A stretch of 58,053 nt of DNA from a virus, in the IMG/VR virus record IMGVR_UViG_3300032073_000034, positions 1 through 58,053 of that record. One strand, 5' to 3'. How positions within the stretch are numbered: the first letter of the stretch is position 1; each line of letters begins with the position of its first letter. This document shows positions 36,604 through 43,815 of this stretch, piece by piece. The translations under genes were made by a program, and so were the position numbers. The notes beneath the pieces are model-generated. The model saw only the letters and a list, made by a program, of their open reading frames with translations. It was not told the origin of the DNA and made no database searches.

Positions 36604-37212
36604 ATGTCTATCGACACAGCAGTATCAGCAACATCAACAATACAAACACCATCCAATATGGATGATGCAGATTGGAGTCACTTTCGTAAGCTCGACAAGT
36701 TAGAGCTTGATTGGTCGCCTCGTTCCATCTTGGATCATCTCAAGATTAGCCCTAACACTGTCCGTAGGATATTGGGCTACTCCGAGACCAAGGTGGCTAA
36801 TGCTGAAAGGCATCTTCGTTATAAGTCCTCAACTTATAAGCCACAACCTTGCAGTTATGTTGTCCGTCCCATAAGGGAGGATGAGATAAATGGTGAGGAT
36901 GTTAGGATGAAAGTGGTTGACTACTATGATGGTAACAGGGTTAAGCCTGGCTATAAGCCATCACCACTAAAGGTAGACCGAGGTGGTTTAGGTTATGAGG
37001 ATGCCTTCTACGAAGCAGTAGGTTTAGGAGGTGACAAACATAGATTTCCAATCGTTGATGTTGAACAGGGTAATGATGATGAAGTTGCCACTATGTCTTA
37101 CGAACATAAGACAGGTGGTGCAATAAGCTTCATCAAGAAAGCAGTAGCCAAGATGACTCGCCGTAAGAACTACGGAACTTGCTTGTCTACTATCAGTCCT
37201 TACAGATCGTAA
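36604..37212 (+). CDS. HTH-containing protein of unknown role
   Basis: 202 aa, very good ribosome site (AGGAGG). Residues 36-66 (LDWSPRSILDHLKISPNTVR) look like a helix-turn-helix; the middle is mixed (VVRPIREDEING, VVDYYDGNRVKPGYKP), and the C-terminus is basic (AVAKMTRRKNYG). It ends directly at the first long structured RNA region and may be cotranscribed with it. A regulator or RNA/DNA-binding partner of this locus is possible. Confidence 0.55.
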   Translation: MSIDTAVSATSTIQTPSNMDDADWSHFRKLDKLELDWSPRSILDHLKISPNTVRRILGYSETKVANAERHLRYKSSTYKPQPCSYVVRPIREDEINGEDVRMKVVDYYDGNRVKPGYKPSPLKVDRGGLGYEDAFYEAVGLGGDKHRFPIVDVEQGNDDEVATMSYEHKTGGAISFIKKAVAKMTRRKNYGTCLSTISPYRS

Positions 37213-37861
37213 GGCTGAACCGACCCACTTGGGGGTCGTTAAACATACCAAGACACTTTTCAGGATGGTAGTATGGCTACTATGCTTCGCCAAAAGCATG
37301 GAGAAATCCAAGTTATGAGGTTAGGAAGATTGACCACGGCATCCATATGGATGACTAGGTTGGCTTACTCATGGTAACCCTATCTATGGGGTTTGATACC
37401 GAGGCTGAGTCTCATGTCGTTGATTATTCAGTCGGGCTTTAGATGCATAGATTATCTTGTAATACAAGGTGTCGGTCTCTCCTTCATGAGAGGCATAGGA
37501 ATCCCAAGTATAGATGAACGATCTATTGAGGCTTATCACCTTTCTATACTCCAAGATCAGGCATAGGGGATAACAGCATCGTGGTTTACCAGTCGGTGCT
37601 ATCGGTTCACCAACTATTGTGAGGTGCTAAGTTGCATACAATATCAGCAAGCCAATAACGGGGACAACATTTATACGGAGGGTTGTCATGCAGTATAGCG
37701 GTAGGAGGCTATACTATTATTTACCTTTGAACAACGATATATATCACGCTGCAGATGGTCACTATATCGGGGTCAGTTTGGTAGTTGGGGGTTAGTGACG
37801 GCTAACCTAGACTGCCTTAACTCTCGGTGTTAGAGAGGCTGACCTGTTCATACCTTTTTTT
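37213..37861 (+). ncRNA. Candidate large structured RNA 1
   Basis: About 650 nt with no convincing gene. Helices seen include CGACCC/GGGTCG (37221-37238), ATGCTT/AAGCAT (37282-37299), nested CTCA-GGTA-ACCC closing at 37409, an 8-bp AGTATAGA/TCTATACT pair (37507-37550) and AGTATAGC/GCTATACT (37692-37715). The 3' domain (37771-37844) nests four helices: GGTCAG/CTGACC, GGTAG/CTGCC, GGTTAG/CTAACC and CTCTC/GAGAG, followed by T7 at 37855-37861, a plausible 3' end. Such size and complexity recalls GOLLD/ROOL-type phage RNAs, but no sequence match is claimed. Confidence 0.6.
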
Positions 37862-37880
37862 ATTTACATTTTCAAAGAAA

Positions 37881-37921
37881 ATGACAGCCGAGAATTGGCG
37901 AATGACAGCCAGTTGGTAGGT
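37881..37921 (+). promoter_or_regulatory. Control element copy B: paired ATGACAGCC boxes
   Basis: ATGACAGCC at 37881-37889 and 37902-37910, again exactly 21 nt apart, the second continuing AGTTGGTAGGT (one mismatch to copy A). About 20 nt beyond the last T of RNA 1. Downstream, TTGATT-N16-TATTAT (about 37930-37957) is a possible core promoter for the second unit. Confidence 0.65.
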
Positions 37922-38006
37922 CGAGCAGTTGATTTGCTGTTTCACTTGTGTATTATATTTATAAAATCAATGGATGCTTCCGCATCCATGTGTTGGAGGA
38001 ACTGCT

Positions 38007-38114
38007 ATGAAGATAAAGATACGGAAGCCTATATTGTTTACCAAGTCTAGACCATTCAAGGTTAAGGCTAAGGTGTTGCATCGTAAGATGAAATACAAGG
38101 AGAGGCTAGCTTGA
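38007..38114 (+). CDS. 35-residue very basic peptide
   Basis: MKIKIRKPILFTKSRPFKVK, then AKVLHRKMKYKERLA: thirteen Lys/Arg and a single Glu. GGAGGA lies 6 nt before the ATG. It is the only good reading frame between control element B and RNA 2 and would be the first gene of that transcript. A cationic RNA-binding or membrane-active peptide fits; too short for family assignment. Confidence 0.6.
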   Translation: MKIKIRKPILFTKSRPFKVKAKVLHRKMKYKERLA

Positions 38115-38700
38115 TAGGGCAAGCAAATAATCCCTAACAATTTACTTTTGATGGATTGATCATCCATCATGGGACGCTAGTAGAAGTCACAACCTTAGTG
38201 ACACTAGCACTCATGTCCGAGTGATGCTCGGGGTCAACGGCTAAGTAGCTGAGGCTAGGTGAAGGAACACCGATGTAGGGTAACGCCTACCATGAGGTAC
38301 TGATCTGACAATCCTATAAACTGAACTATAGGTATGTCTCCTGCAGGTGAGGGATCAAACCCAAGTCCTGTCGATGTCGCATAATAATGGACTTAGGAAC
38401 ATAGTGCGAACAAGGTCTGCATTGTTGCAGGTTCAACGAGCAAGTGCTTGAGAACGGGGTAACGCCTACCAAGTTGCGGAGATATCATGTCGTTAACTAA
38501 GGATCAGTTGGGAGAAGGCTGAAGAGTAATCTCCCCCCACCCATTTTACTTTAGCCGTGTGGCAAGTTCGTTGTAAAAAGAACTAGAATGATGAGTTGGT
38601 AGAACCGAACGCTCTGCAAGAAAATCTACCATGAAATAGTGCGAATAATAGGGTAACGACCTTGAGGCCAATCATCCACGGCTATCATTTTCACCACAAT
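38115..38700 (+). ncRNA. Candidate large structured RNA 2
   Basis: About 580 nt without genes. Helices: GCTAGT...GTCAC/GTGAC...ACTAGC (38176-38208), CACTC/GAGTG, GGTG/CACC, GTAGG/CCTAC, CCTATA/TATAGG (38313-38332), CTGCA/TGCAG, GGGAGA/TCTCCC (about 38510-38535). A closed 3' domain is held by TAGCCGTG (38552-38559) with CACGGCTA (38677-38684), enclosing AGTTC/GAACT and GGTAGA/TCTACC. The 15-mer GGGTAACGCCTACCA occurs twice (38278, 38457), and GGGTAACG a third time (38651). It could be a separate RNA or a very long structured leader of the 93-aa gene at 38715. Confidence 0.55.
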
Positions 38701-38714
38701 AAACAAGGAGGAAC

Positions 38715-38996
38715 ATGATGAATGACGATACACTAAAACAAGCGGTAAGAATGAAGCAAGGCATTGAATGCCTTAGCATAAGAGATCTCAATAAGTTAGT
38801 AGGTGCTTATATAGTAGGCACTCAACCTAGCTATATAGCTAGGTCTGCTATCAGGGATGTCGCTAAAGAGGAGTTCGTCAAGGAGTACGGAAAGGCTCAG
38901 CTATCTTGGGTAGATAAAGCTGAGCAGTACTGCCAAGATACGGAAGCCAACTTCATCCTGGAGTCATTGCATGGCGACAGGATAGAGCGTTTATAA
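38715..38996 (+). CDS. Small hypothetical protein
   Basis: 93 aa with an excellent AAGGAGG site. Helical and charged (KQAVRMKQGIECLSIRDLNK; WVDKAEQYCQDTEANFILES). First gene after RNA 2. Ends in tandem TAA TAA stops, 10 nt before a pseudoknot. No family recognised. Confidence 0.65.
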   Translation: MMNDDTLKQAVRMKQGIECLSIRDLNKLVGAYIVGTQPSYIARSAIRDVAKEEFVKEYGKAQLSWVDKAEQYCQDTEANFILESLHGDRIERL

Positions 38997-39005
38997 TAAC
39001 CCATA

Positions 39006-39036
39006 AGTCTGACGGGGCAGACTATAAACAACCCCG
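39006..39036 (+). promoter_or_regulatory. H-type pseudoknot
   Basis: AGTCTG (39006-39011) pairs with CAGACT (39018-39023); the loop CGGGG (39013-39017) pairs with CCCCG (39032-39036), joined by the A-rich linker ATAAACAA. This is a compact classical pseudoknot, the fold used by preQ1-I riboswitches and frameshift elements, in an intergenic gap 42 nt before the next gene. Function not known. Confidence 0.55.
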
Positions 39037-39078
39037 ACTATTTCTAATCAAGTATAACAAAACAACACGGAGGATAAT

Positions 39079-39450
39079 ATGTTAAAATCAAAACCATTCG
39101 CAGGGCTTAAGGCAGGCAAGGATACAGAGGGTCAAACCTTTTTCAAGTTCGATGCCGACCATAAGCCTAAGCAGTTTAAGCCAAGGCGTAAGCGTAACAA
39201 ACCAAGGTTTGCTTTCGTGCTTCAGGCTTTCGATGGTGAGAAATGGAAGGTGATCCGCAAAGATGGATTGCTTATTCACTCCAAGTCATGCAAGGAGGTA
39301 CGGACTAAGGAGTTTGTTAAGTGTCTACAGGACGGAGGGTTTGTAGCTCAGATGAAGATACAAGTATTCGGTAAGCGTAGTATAACTGACAAGGAATTCT
39401 TTTCAACCCCCGTCAGATGGAGGAGTATTGATGCCGTATCAGTCGTCTGA
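39079..39450 (+). CDS. Hypothetical basic protein
   Basis: 123 aa; GGAGGATAAT precedes the ATG. Basic N-terminal half (PKQFKPRRKRNKPRF) and beta-rich C-terminal half (AFVLQAFDGEKWKVIRKDG). No family recognised; the basic segment suggests nucleic-acid contact. Followed by a stable hairpin. Confidence 0.6.
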   Translation: MLKSKPFAGLKAGKDTEGQTFFKFDADHKPKQFKPRRKRNKPRFAFVLQAFDGEKWKVIRKDGLLIHSKSCKEVRTKEFVKCLQDGGFVAQMKIQVFGKRSITDKEFFSTPVRWRSIDAVSVV

Positions 39451-39463
39451 AACAAACAAACAA

Positions 39464-39493
39464 GGCAGGGGGGAGACATACATCCCTCCTGCC
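39464..39493 (+). terminator. Hairpin after the 123-aa gene
   Basis: GGCAGGGGGGA pairs with TCCCTCCTGCC (11 bp, one G-U) around an 8-nt loop. No strong T-tract follows, so it may act as an RNA processing or stability element rather than a full terminator. Confidence 0.6.
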
Positions 39494-39528
39494 CACTTTA
39501 AACTAACACCAAGAGAAAGGATATTATT

Positions 39529-39795
39529 ATGGATGATAGCAGGCTCACCAGTGCAGAAGAAAAAACATTAGATATTATGCTCACAGCAGAGCGTAACTTC
39601 TATATGCAGTTCATTAAGAGCAAGAGTGGTGCATTCTGCAACACGGAGTATGAACTTGATGGCGAGTATATCAATGTGAAGATAACACATGGTGTACAGA
39701 ATGATGCGGAAGACACCAAGGATGTGGTTAGAGATAGGTTAGTGCGATCCACAATGAAGTGGGATAATGAAAACGGAGAACAAGGAGGATATTAA
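39529..39795 (+). CDS. Hypothetical protein
   Basis: 88 aa; AAAGGA site before the ATG. Helical N-terminus (LTSAEEKTLDIMLTAERNFY), then short strands (YINVKITHGVQ). Starts a run of small overlapping genes. Not recognised. Confidence 0.6.
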   Translation: MDDSRLTSAEEKTLDIMLTAERNFYMQFIKSKSGAFCNTEYELDGEYINVKITHGVQNDAEDTKDVVRDRLVRSTMKWDNENGEQGGY

Positions 39796-39796
39796 T

Positions 39797-39874
39797 ATGA
39801 GTATTGATGGATTGATTGTCTATGGTTGCTTTGCAATCGGATGGCTAGCAGTGGTCATTGATATGTTTACATAA
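39797..39874 (+). CDS. 25-residue membrane microprotein
   Basis: MSIDGLIVYGCFAIGWLAVV followed by IDMFT: a single hydrophobic helix. A full AAGGAGG lies 8 nt before the ATG, and the TAA overlaps the next gene's ATG (TAATG). The strong ribosome site argues for a real product. Confidence 0.6.
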   Translation: MSIDGLIVYGCFAIGWLAVVIDMFT

Positions 39875-40143
39875 TGAAACTACATAGAGATTTAAGAAAG
39901 GACGAAGAGCCAGAGTTCAGGCAATGGGCAAGGGACAACTTCAAGTTCTTTAATGCGAACGATTACAAGAAGCATATCGGTTCAACATGGCATCCTGTAG
40001 TACAGGATGAGTGTGAAAAGATGAGGCTTGAGTACAAGATGGGACTGAAGATGCGACTAGCAGGTGTACCATCTAAGGATGTTGAGTCACATATTCGTGC
40101 CATGAGGCAGGGATACGAGGTAATGAATAACACTATAGCATAA
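39874..40143 (+). CDS. Hypothetical protein
   Basis: 89 aa, charged and helical (LRKDEEPEFRQWARDNFKFF; DECEKMRLEYKMGLKMRLAG). Coupled at both ends by TAATG. Possibly a small regulatory helical protein; not recognised. Confidence 0.6.
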   Translation: MKLHRDLRKDEEPEFRQWARDNFKFFNANDYKKHIGSTWHPVVQDECEKMRLEYKMGLKMRLAGVPSKDVESHIRAMRQGYEVMNNTIA

Positions 40144-40394
40144 TGGAATTAAGTTTTAATAACAACATGACACCAGGGCAGAACTTTCTGCGTATGGCTG
40201 TCGAACTACAGGAGGAAAAGAAAATGGAGAGACGATATACAAATCTTCTACTCGATCTAGTTCAAGATGGTTCACTAGATAAAGATCATGTCATCAATGC
40301 ATTCATTAAGTATATGTCGGAGGATGATGTGCAGGACATGATGGAGTACAACGAATTCATTGAGCCTGACCAACTAGACAAGGAGGTAGAATAG
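40143..40394 (+). CDS. Hypothetical acidic protein
   Basis: 83 aa, helical, acidic (DMMEYNEFIEPDQLDKEVE at the end). Overlaps the upstream stop by one base and lies 2 nt before the next gene, whose ribosome site is inside this one. Not recognised. Confidence 0.55.
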   Translation: MELSFNNNMTPGQNFLRMAVELQEEKKMERRYTNLLLDLVQDGSLDKDHVINAFIKYMSEDDVQDMMEYNEFIEPDQLDKEVE

Positions 40395-40396
40395 AT

Positions 40397-40768
40397 ATGG
40401 GATTAGATCAATTTGCATATGCAATGAAGGGTGATGATAAGCTAGACATTATGACATGGCGTAAGCATCCAAACCTGCAGGGTTATATGGATGAACTGTG
40501 GGAGTCAAAGGATAGACCACTACCTGAAGGCTCAGAGATTGACGAGGATAATATTATGGGTGGCTTCAACTGCATACCTTTGTCTCTCACTATGGAGGAC
40601 ATTGAGGAACTTGAGAGCTGTATGAAAGATGACAAGTTACCCGAAACAGTCGGCTTCTTCTTCGGTGAATCATCTGAGTATCATAAAGAACAGGACGAAG
40701 AGTTTATAACCCTAGCTAAGAAGTACCTGCTTGATGGATACGATGTATATTATGACAGCTGGTGGTAA
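40397..40768 (+). CDS. Conserved phage protein (MGLDQFAY family)
   Basis: 123 aa beginning MGLDQFAYAMKG and containing TWRKHPNLQGYMDELW, then LPETVGFFFGES and, at the very end, YDVYYDSWW. These blocks match a small protein family found in many lytic phages, sometimes mislabelled phosphoglycerate kinase. Biochemical function is unknown to me. Good ribosome site AAGGAGG. Confidence 0.7.
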   Translation: MGLDQFAYAMKGDDKLDIMTWRKHPNLQGYMDELWESKDRPLPEGSEIDEDNIMGGFNCIPLSLTMEDIEELESCMKDDKLPETVGFFFGESSEYHKEQDEEFITLAKKYLLDGYDVYYDSWW

Positions 40769-40774
40769 GTATTT

Positions 40775-40939
40775 ATGTGGGTCAAAGTTGAGCAAGGAAA
40801 CTTCTCCAATTGGTACGATGTTCGCGTCAATGGGGAGCTTATTAACAACGCAAAATCTAAAGCTGAAGCTGACAAGATAGCCGAAGTTATTAGAAGTAAA
40901 TCAAAAACAAGGAGGAGATATGGCAAAGTGGTCAGATAG
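40775..40939 (+). CDS. Small hypothetical protein
   Basis: 54 aa (MWVKVEQGNFSNWYDVRVNG; AKSKAEADKIAEVIRSK), strand-strand-helix-like with a basic tail. Overlaps the next gene by 20 nt, whose ribosome site is inside it. Weak ribosome site of its own. Not recognised. Confidence 0.55.
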   Translation: MWVKVEQGNFSNWYDVRVNGELINNAKSKAEADKIAEVIRSKSKTRRRYGKVVR

Positions 40940-41150
40940 TTATCACAATGGAGTAGTCGATGGTGCAACAGCTATCACTAGTCTGATTGATGGTATGGTG
41001 CTAGGAAGTATGTCGGCGCGGGATCGTGGTGGTGATCAGTGGAGATACAAACTAATAAGAACAATGGAGATAAGCATACTGCTTGAACTTAAGGAGAAAA
41101 TTAAACCACACTTAGTAAAGGAGGAATTAGGTTATGGCAAAGAGGGGTAA
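40920..41150 (+). CDS. Hypothetical helical protein
   Basis: 76 aa; AAGGAGG before the ATG. SYHNGVVDGATAITSLIDGM resembles part of the following gene's FNEGFQSGLEFGKSRAFYLL, so the two may be old relatives. Overlaps it by 17 nt. Function unknown. Confidence 0.55.
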   Translation: MAKWSDSYHNGVVDGATAITSLIDGMVLGSMSARDRGGDQWRYKLIRTMEISILLELKEKIKPHLVKEELGYGKEG

Positions 41151-41466
41151 AGCGAAAGAGGATAAGCGATTTAATGAGGGGTTTCAGAGTGGGCTAGAGT
41201 TTGGTAAGTCAAGGGCATTCTATTTGCTAAGGCAAATCAAGGAAGGCTTTGATGATGCCATCAATGATGCCACTATGTGGGACGATATGAGTGATGGTAA
41301 AGCAAAGAAGGCAACAGCTATGGTGCAAAGAGAGACGGCAGTGTTCATTACTACATACTTCCTAGACACATGGGATGATAATGGTGAGGAAGAGAAGATG
41401 CCTGACCAAAATTCAGCACCAAATATAGTACCATTTAAGGAGGAATCTACTGATGATGACACCTGA
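41134..41466 (+). CDS. Hypothetical helical protein
   Basis: 110 aa; site AAGGAGG. Helices (FGKSRAFYLLRQIKEGFDDA) and an acidic tail (ESTDDDT). Overlaps both neighbours. Not recognised. Confidence 0.55.
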   Translation: MAKRGKAKEDKRFNEGFQSGLEFGKSRAFYLLRQIKEGFDDAINDATMWDDMSDGKAKKATAMVQRETAVFITTYFLDTWDDNGEEEKMPDQNSAPNIVPFKEESTDDDT

Positions 41467-41671
41467 TATTGAGACCGAAGATTACTTTGGTATGTCACCA
41501 CAAGCAGTGCAGGAGATAATGCACAAGGAACACAAGTCACTGATAGACGCTAGGAATTACGCACAAGAGATGATGAAGGAGGCAGAGGGTGAGGACTGGT
41601 CTTACAAAGCATTTCATTATCTTGGTGCAGTATCAATATTAATAAGAGCAATAGATGAACAGGTTAAATAA
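41453..41671 (+). CDS. Hypothetical helical protein
   Basis: 72 aa; AAGGAGG before the tandem ATG ATG. Two helices (MSPQAVQEIMHKEHKSLIDA; AFHYLGAVSILIRAIDEQVK). Overlaps the next gene by 17 nt. Not recognised. Confidence 0.55.
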   Translation: MMTPDIETEDYFGMSPQAVQEIMHKEHKSLIDARNYAQEMMKEAEGEDWSYKAFHYLGAVSILIRAIDEQVK

Positions 41672-42176
41672 TCAAACACTATTTGATATGGATGAATACA
41701 CAGAGAAGGATCGTGTCGCTTCTGTAGCTAGGAGATTATACTCCGAGTATAAAGATGTAAGACGACCCGATAGAACTAGGCTATGGAAAACTTACACTGC
41801 TATGCAGAGTGTACTTAGTGTAGCCATAAGAGAGAACGCTATCCCTTTCTTTAGTAAAGGTAGGGCTAAGTATTGTAAGGACAGTGACGCTAGAAGATTC
41901 CTAGATGAGTATATCGATACAAGGATACACTCTAATGGTAACACTAGGTCACCTATTGAGGAGATAGAAGTAGCGAAGCCAAGTAAGGTAAGATTTAATA
42001 TTATCCAAAGGCTATTAGGGATTAACAAAATAGTTGGCTCAATCAATCACTTGGTTGATGTTCAACTTAGAATGCTGGAGCAAACCAATGAGCTTAATGA
42101 AGTATGGAAACCATCCTCTAGAAGTAACGCTTCCAATGGATCAACTGTTGGAGCTGATGCGCAAGGAGGCAATTGA
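41655..42176 (+). CDS. Hypothetical protein
   Basis: 173 aa. Basic, helical core (ASVARRLYSEYKDVRRPDRT; KVRFNIIQRLLGINKIVGSI) and a Ser/Gly/Asn-rich tail. No clear ribosome site; probably coupled through the 17-nt overlap. Not recognised. Confidence 0.55.
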   Translation: MNRLNNQTLFDMDEYTEKDRVASVARRLYSEYKDVRRPDRTRLWKTYTAMQSVLSVAIRENAIPFFSKGRAKYCKDSDARRFLDEYIDTRIHSNGNTRSPIEEIEVAKPSKVRFNIIQRLLGINKIVGSINHLVDVQLRMLEQTNELNEVWKPSSRSNASNGSTVGADAQGGN

Positions 42177-42181
42177 GATAG

Positions 42182-42394
42182 ATGCGTGGAGATTACGAGG
42201 GCAAGGTGGTGTTAGCGAAGCAGGTCTTCAAGAGGTTCTTGAAGGATGTGAAGTTGCACCCCGAGATAGTACCTCGATTGACTCAGGTAGCTATGGACAT
42301 GAACAAACAGGGTAATGGCAGGAGTATACTTGTCATACATGATAACGATAACAAGAAAACGGAGGTATATATAGATGGCGAAACTACTAGTTAA
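42182..42394 (+). CDS. Hypothetical protein
   Basis: 70 aa (LKDVKLHPEIVPRLTQVAMD; strand ILVIHDNDNKKTEVYIDG). AAGGAGG lies about 14 nt upstream of the ATG, farther than usual. Its 3' end contains the ribosome site of the AAA+ gene and overlaps it by 20 nt. Not recognised. Confidence 0.55.
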   Translation: MRGDYEGKVVLAKQVFKRFLKDVKLHPEIVPRLTQVAMDMNKQGNGRSILVIHDNDNKKTEVYIDGETTS

Positions 42395-43814
42395 AGAATT
42401 TGTAGATTGTGCGAGAGCATTAGGTCTAGCAGGTGCATCAATTAAGTCAGCGTTCAGTAAGTTCCTTGGAGAAGCAGGGTACGAATCACTTAATGATTAC
42501 AAGGCGAGAGCAAGTGAGGTAAAGCAGGCTGAGAACTTTAAGCTTTGGACTGCATTACTTACAGAGAATATGAGTGTGTTCAAGTGGGCTACTGATAGCG
42601 GTGACATCATAGATGACTTCGGTAGTGGCAAGAAGTCCAGGATTGCTGAAGTCCTAGATGAGGAAGATGAAGAAGGTTTCCCAACGCCCCACCCTATGGA
42701 GGAAGAGGTTACTATCGGAGATCTTACGGAGGACAATGAGTTGCAATTGCCTATGACAAATAAGGAGGAGAAGTTTGACAAGCTCTTAGATGTACTAGGT
42801 AACATAGGTAAAGAGGGACAGAAGCAAGCGGTGTATGATGATGCATTGGTTGAGCGTGTTGATGAGGCGTGTGAAGTAACGCATCAGAATACCAAGGTTG
42901 TTAATCGTATGGTGACGCAACTTGCTACACATATAGCTGATGAGAACTTGCACAAAGGTGGTGCAGTACCATCATTTAAGTTGCAGTTCGCTGAAGCACC
43001 TGAGATACAGCACGAAGCACCGCTTCACTACAAGTTTCCACTTGTTGCAGCAGCTGTAGCCAACAGGATACCAACCATGATCGTTGGCCCAGCAGGTTGG
43101 GGTAAGACTTCAACCATCAAGGCGTTGGCTGAGGTGATGAAGCAATCATGGTATAACGGCAATCAGGATGTCGAGTATATCATTCAATCCATCGGCCCAC
43201 AGACATCGAAGGCTGATATACTTGGGTACATGGATGCCAATGGTAAGTATGTCGAGAGTCAGTTTCGCAAATGCTTTGAGCATGGATTGATCTATGCTTG
43301 TGATGAGGCAGATGCAGGTAGTGCAGGTTCACTAACCCTGCTTAATCAAGGCTTTGCTAATGAGGAGTGTAGCTTTCCTGACAATGGTATGGTTCAGAGG
43401 AGTAAGGACTTTGTTCCTTTGTTTCTTGCCAACACTTATGGTCAAGGTGCTAACGCTACTTATGTAGGTAGGAATCAGTTGGATGCAGCTACCCTAGACA
43501 GATTCGCAGTTGTTGAGTACGACTACGATGAGGCATGGGAGGGTAGGATCTGCGGAGTAGACAGAGAAGGTAACCAACTAAAGATGGAGGCAGGTGGTAA
43601 ACGCACCAAAGAAGAGTGGGTTGATTATGTGTGCCGTGTTCGTGCCGCTGTTGACTCGCTTGCTGTTCGATGTGTTGTGTCACCGAGAGCATCCATCAAT
43701 GGTATCAAACTATTGGAGGCAGGAGTAGGGTTTACTCATGTCAGTAATATGTGTGTGTGGAAGGGTATGGACTCTGCCACTCGTGCAAAAATCACTAACG
43801 AAATGGATAATTAA
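42375..43814 (+). CDS. MoxR/dynein-related AAA+ ATPase
   Basis: 479 aa; site CGGAGG. The N-terminal 190 residues are helical and acidic, unlike plain MoxR proteins. AAA+ module: Walker A near 237-246 (VGPAGWGKTS), Walker B near 304 (LIYACDEAD), a sensor-1-type FLANTY, and an Arg-containing LDAATLDRFAVVEYDYDE segment. Ends with the SPRASINGIKLLEAG lid helix. MoxR-type ATPases act as remodelling chaperones with a vWA-domain partner, and the second gene downstream may be that partner. Confidence 0.8.
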   Translation: MAKLLVKEFVDCARALGLAGASIKSAFSKFLGEAGYESLNDYKARASEVKQAENFKLWTALLTENMSVFKWATDSGDIIDDFGSGKKSRIAEVLDEEDEEGFPTPHPMEEEVTIGDLTEDNELQLPMTNKEEKFDKLLDVLGNIGKEGQKQAVYDDALVERVDEACEVTHQNTKVVNRMVTQLATHIADENLHKGGAVPSFKLQFAEAPEIQHEAPLHYKFPLVAAAVANRIPTMIVGPAGWGKTSTIKALAEVMKQSWYNGNQDVEYIIQSIGPQTSKADILGYMDANGKYVESQFRKCFEHGLIYACDEADAGSAGSLTLLNQGFANEECSFPDNGMVQRSKDFVPLFLANTYGQGANATYVGRNQLDAATLDRFAVVEYDYDEAWEGRICGVDREGNQLKMEAGGKRTKEEWVDYVCRVRAAVDSLAVRCVVSPRASINGIKLLEAGVGFTHVSNMCVWKGMDSATRAKITNEMDN

Positions 43815-43815
43815 T

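Noticed and set aside
37688-37795. 35-codon frame with a fair ribosome site inside RNA 1
   Set aside because: Its first bases form a perfect 8-bp hairpin and its end forms the nested 3' domain, so RNA structure explains the sequence better than a peptide.
37213-38714. Group I or group II intron in the gene-free locus
   Set aside because: No recognisable P7/core strings, domain V-like hairpin, homing endonuclease or reverse transcriptase, and no interrupted gene across the region.
38994-39036. Stop-codon readthrough stimulated by the pseudoknot
   Set aside because: Spacing is suitable, but two in-frame TAA codons in tandem make readthrough very unlikely.
42034-42315. 93-codon frame overlapping two genes around 42100-42315
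   Set aside because: A middle portion (MDQLLELMRKEAIEIDAW) looks protein-like, but it overlaps the 173-aa and 70-aa genes and lacks a ribosome site; kept out as a probable shadow.
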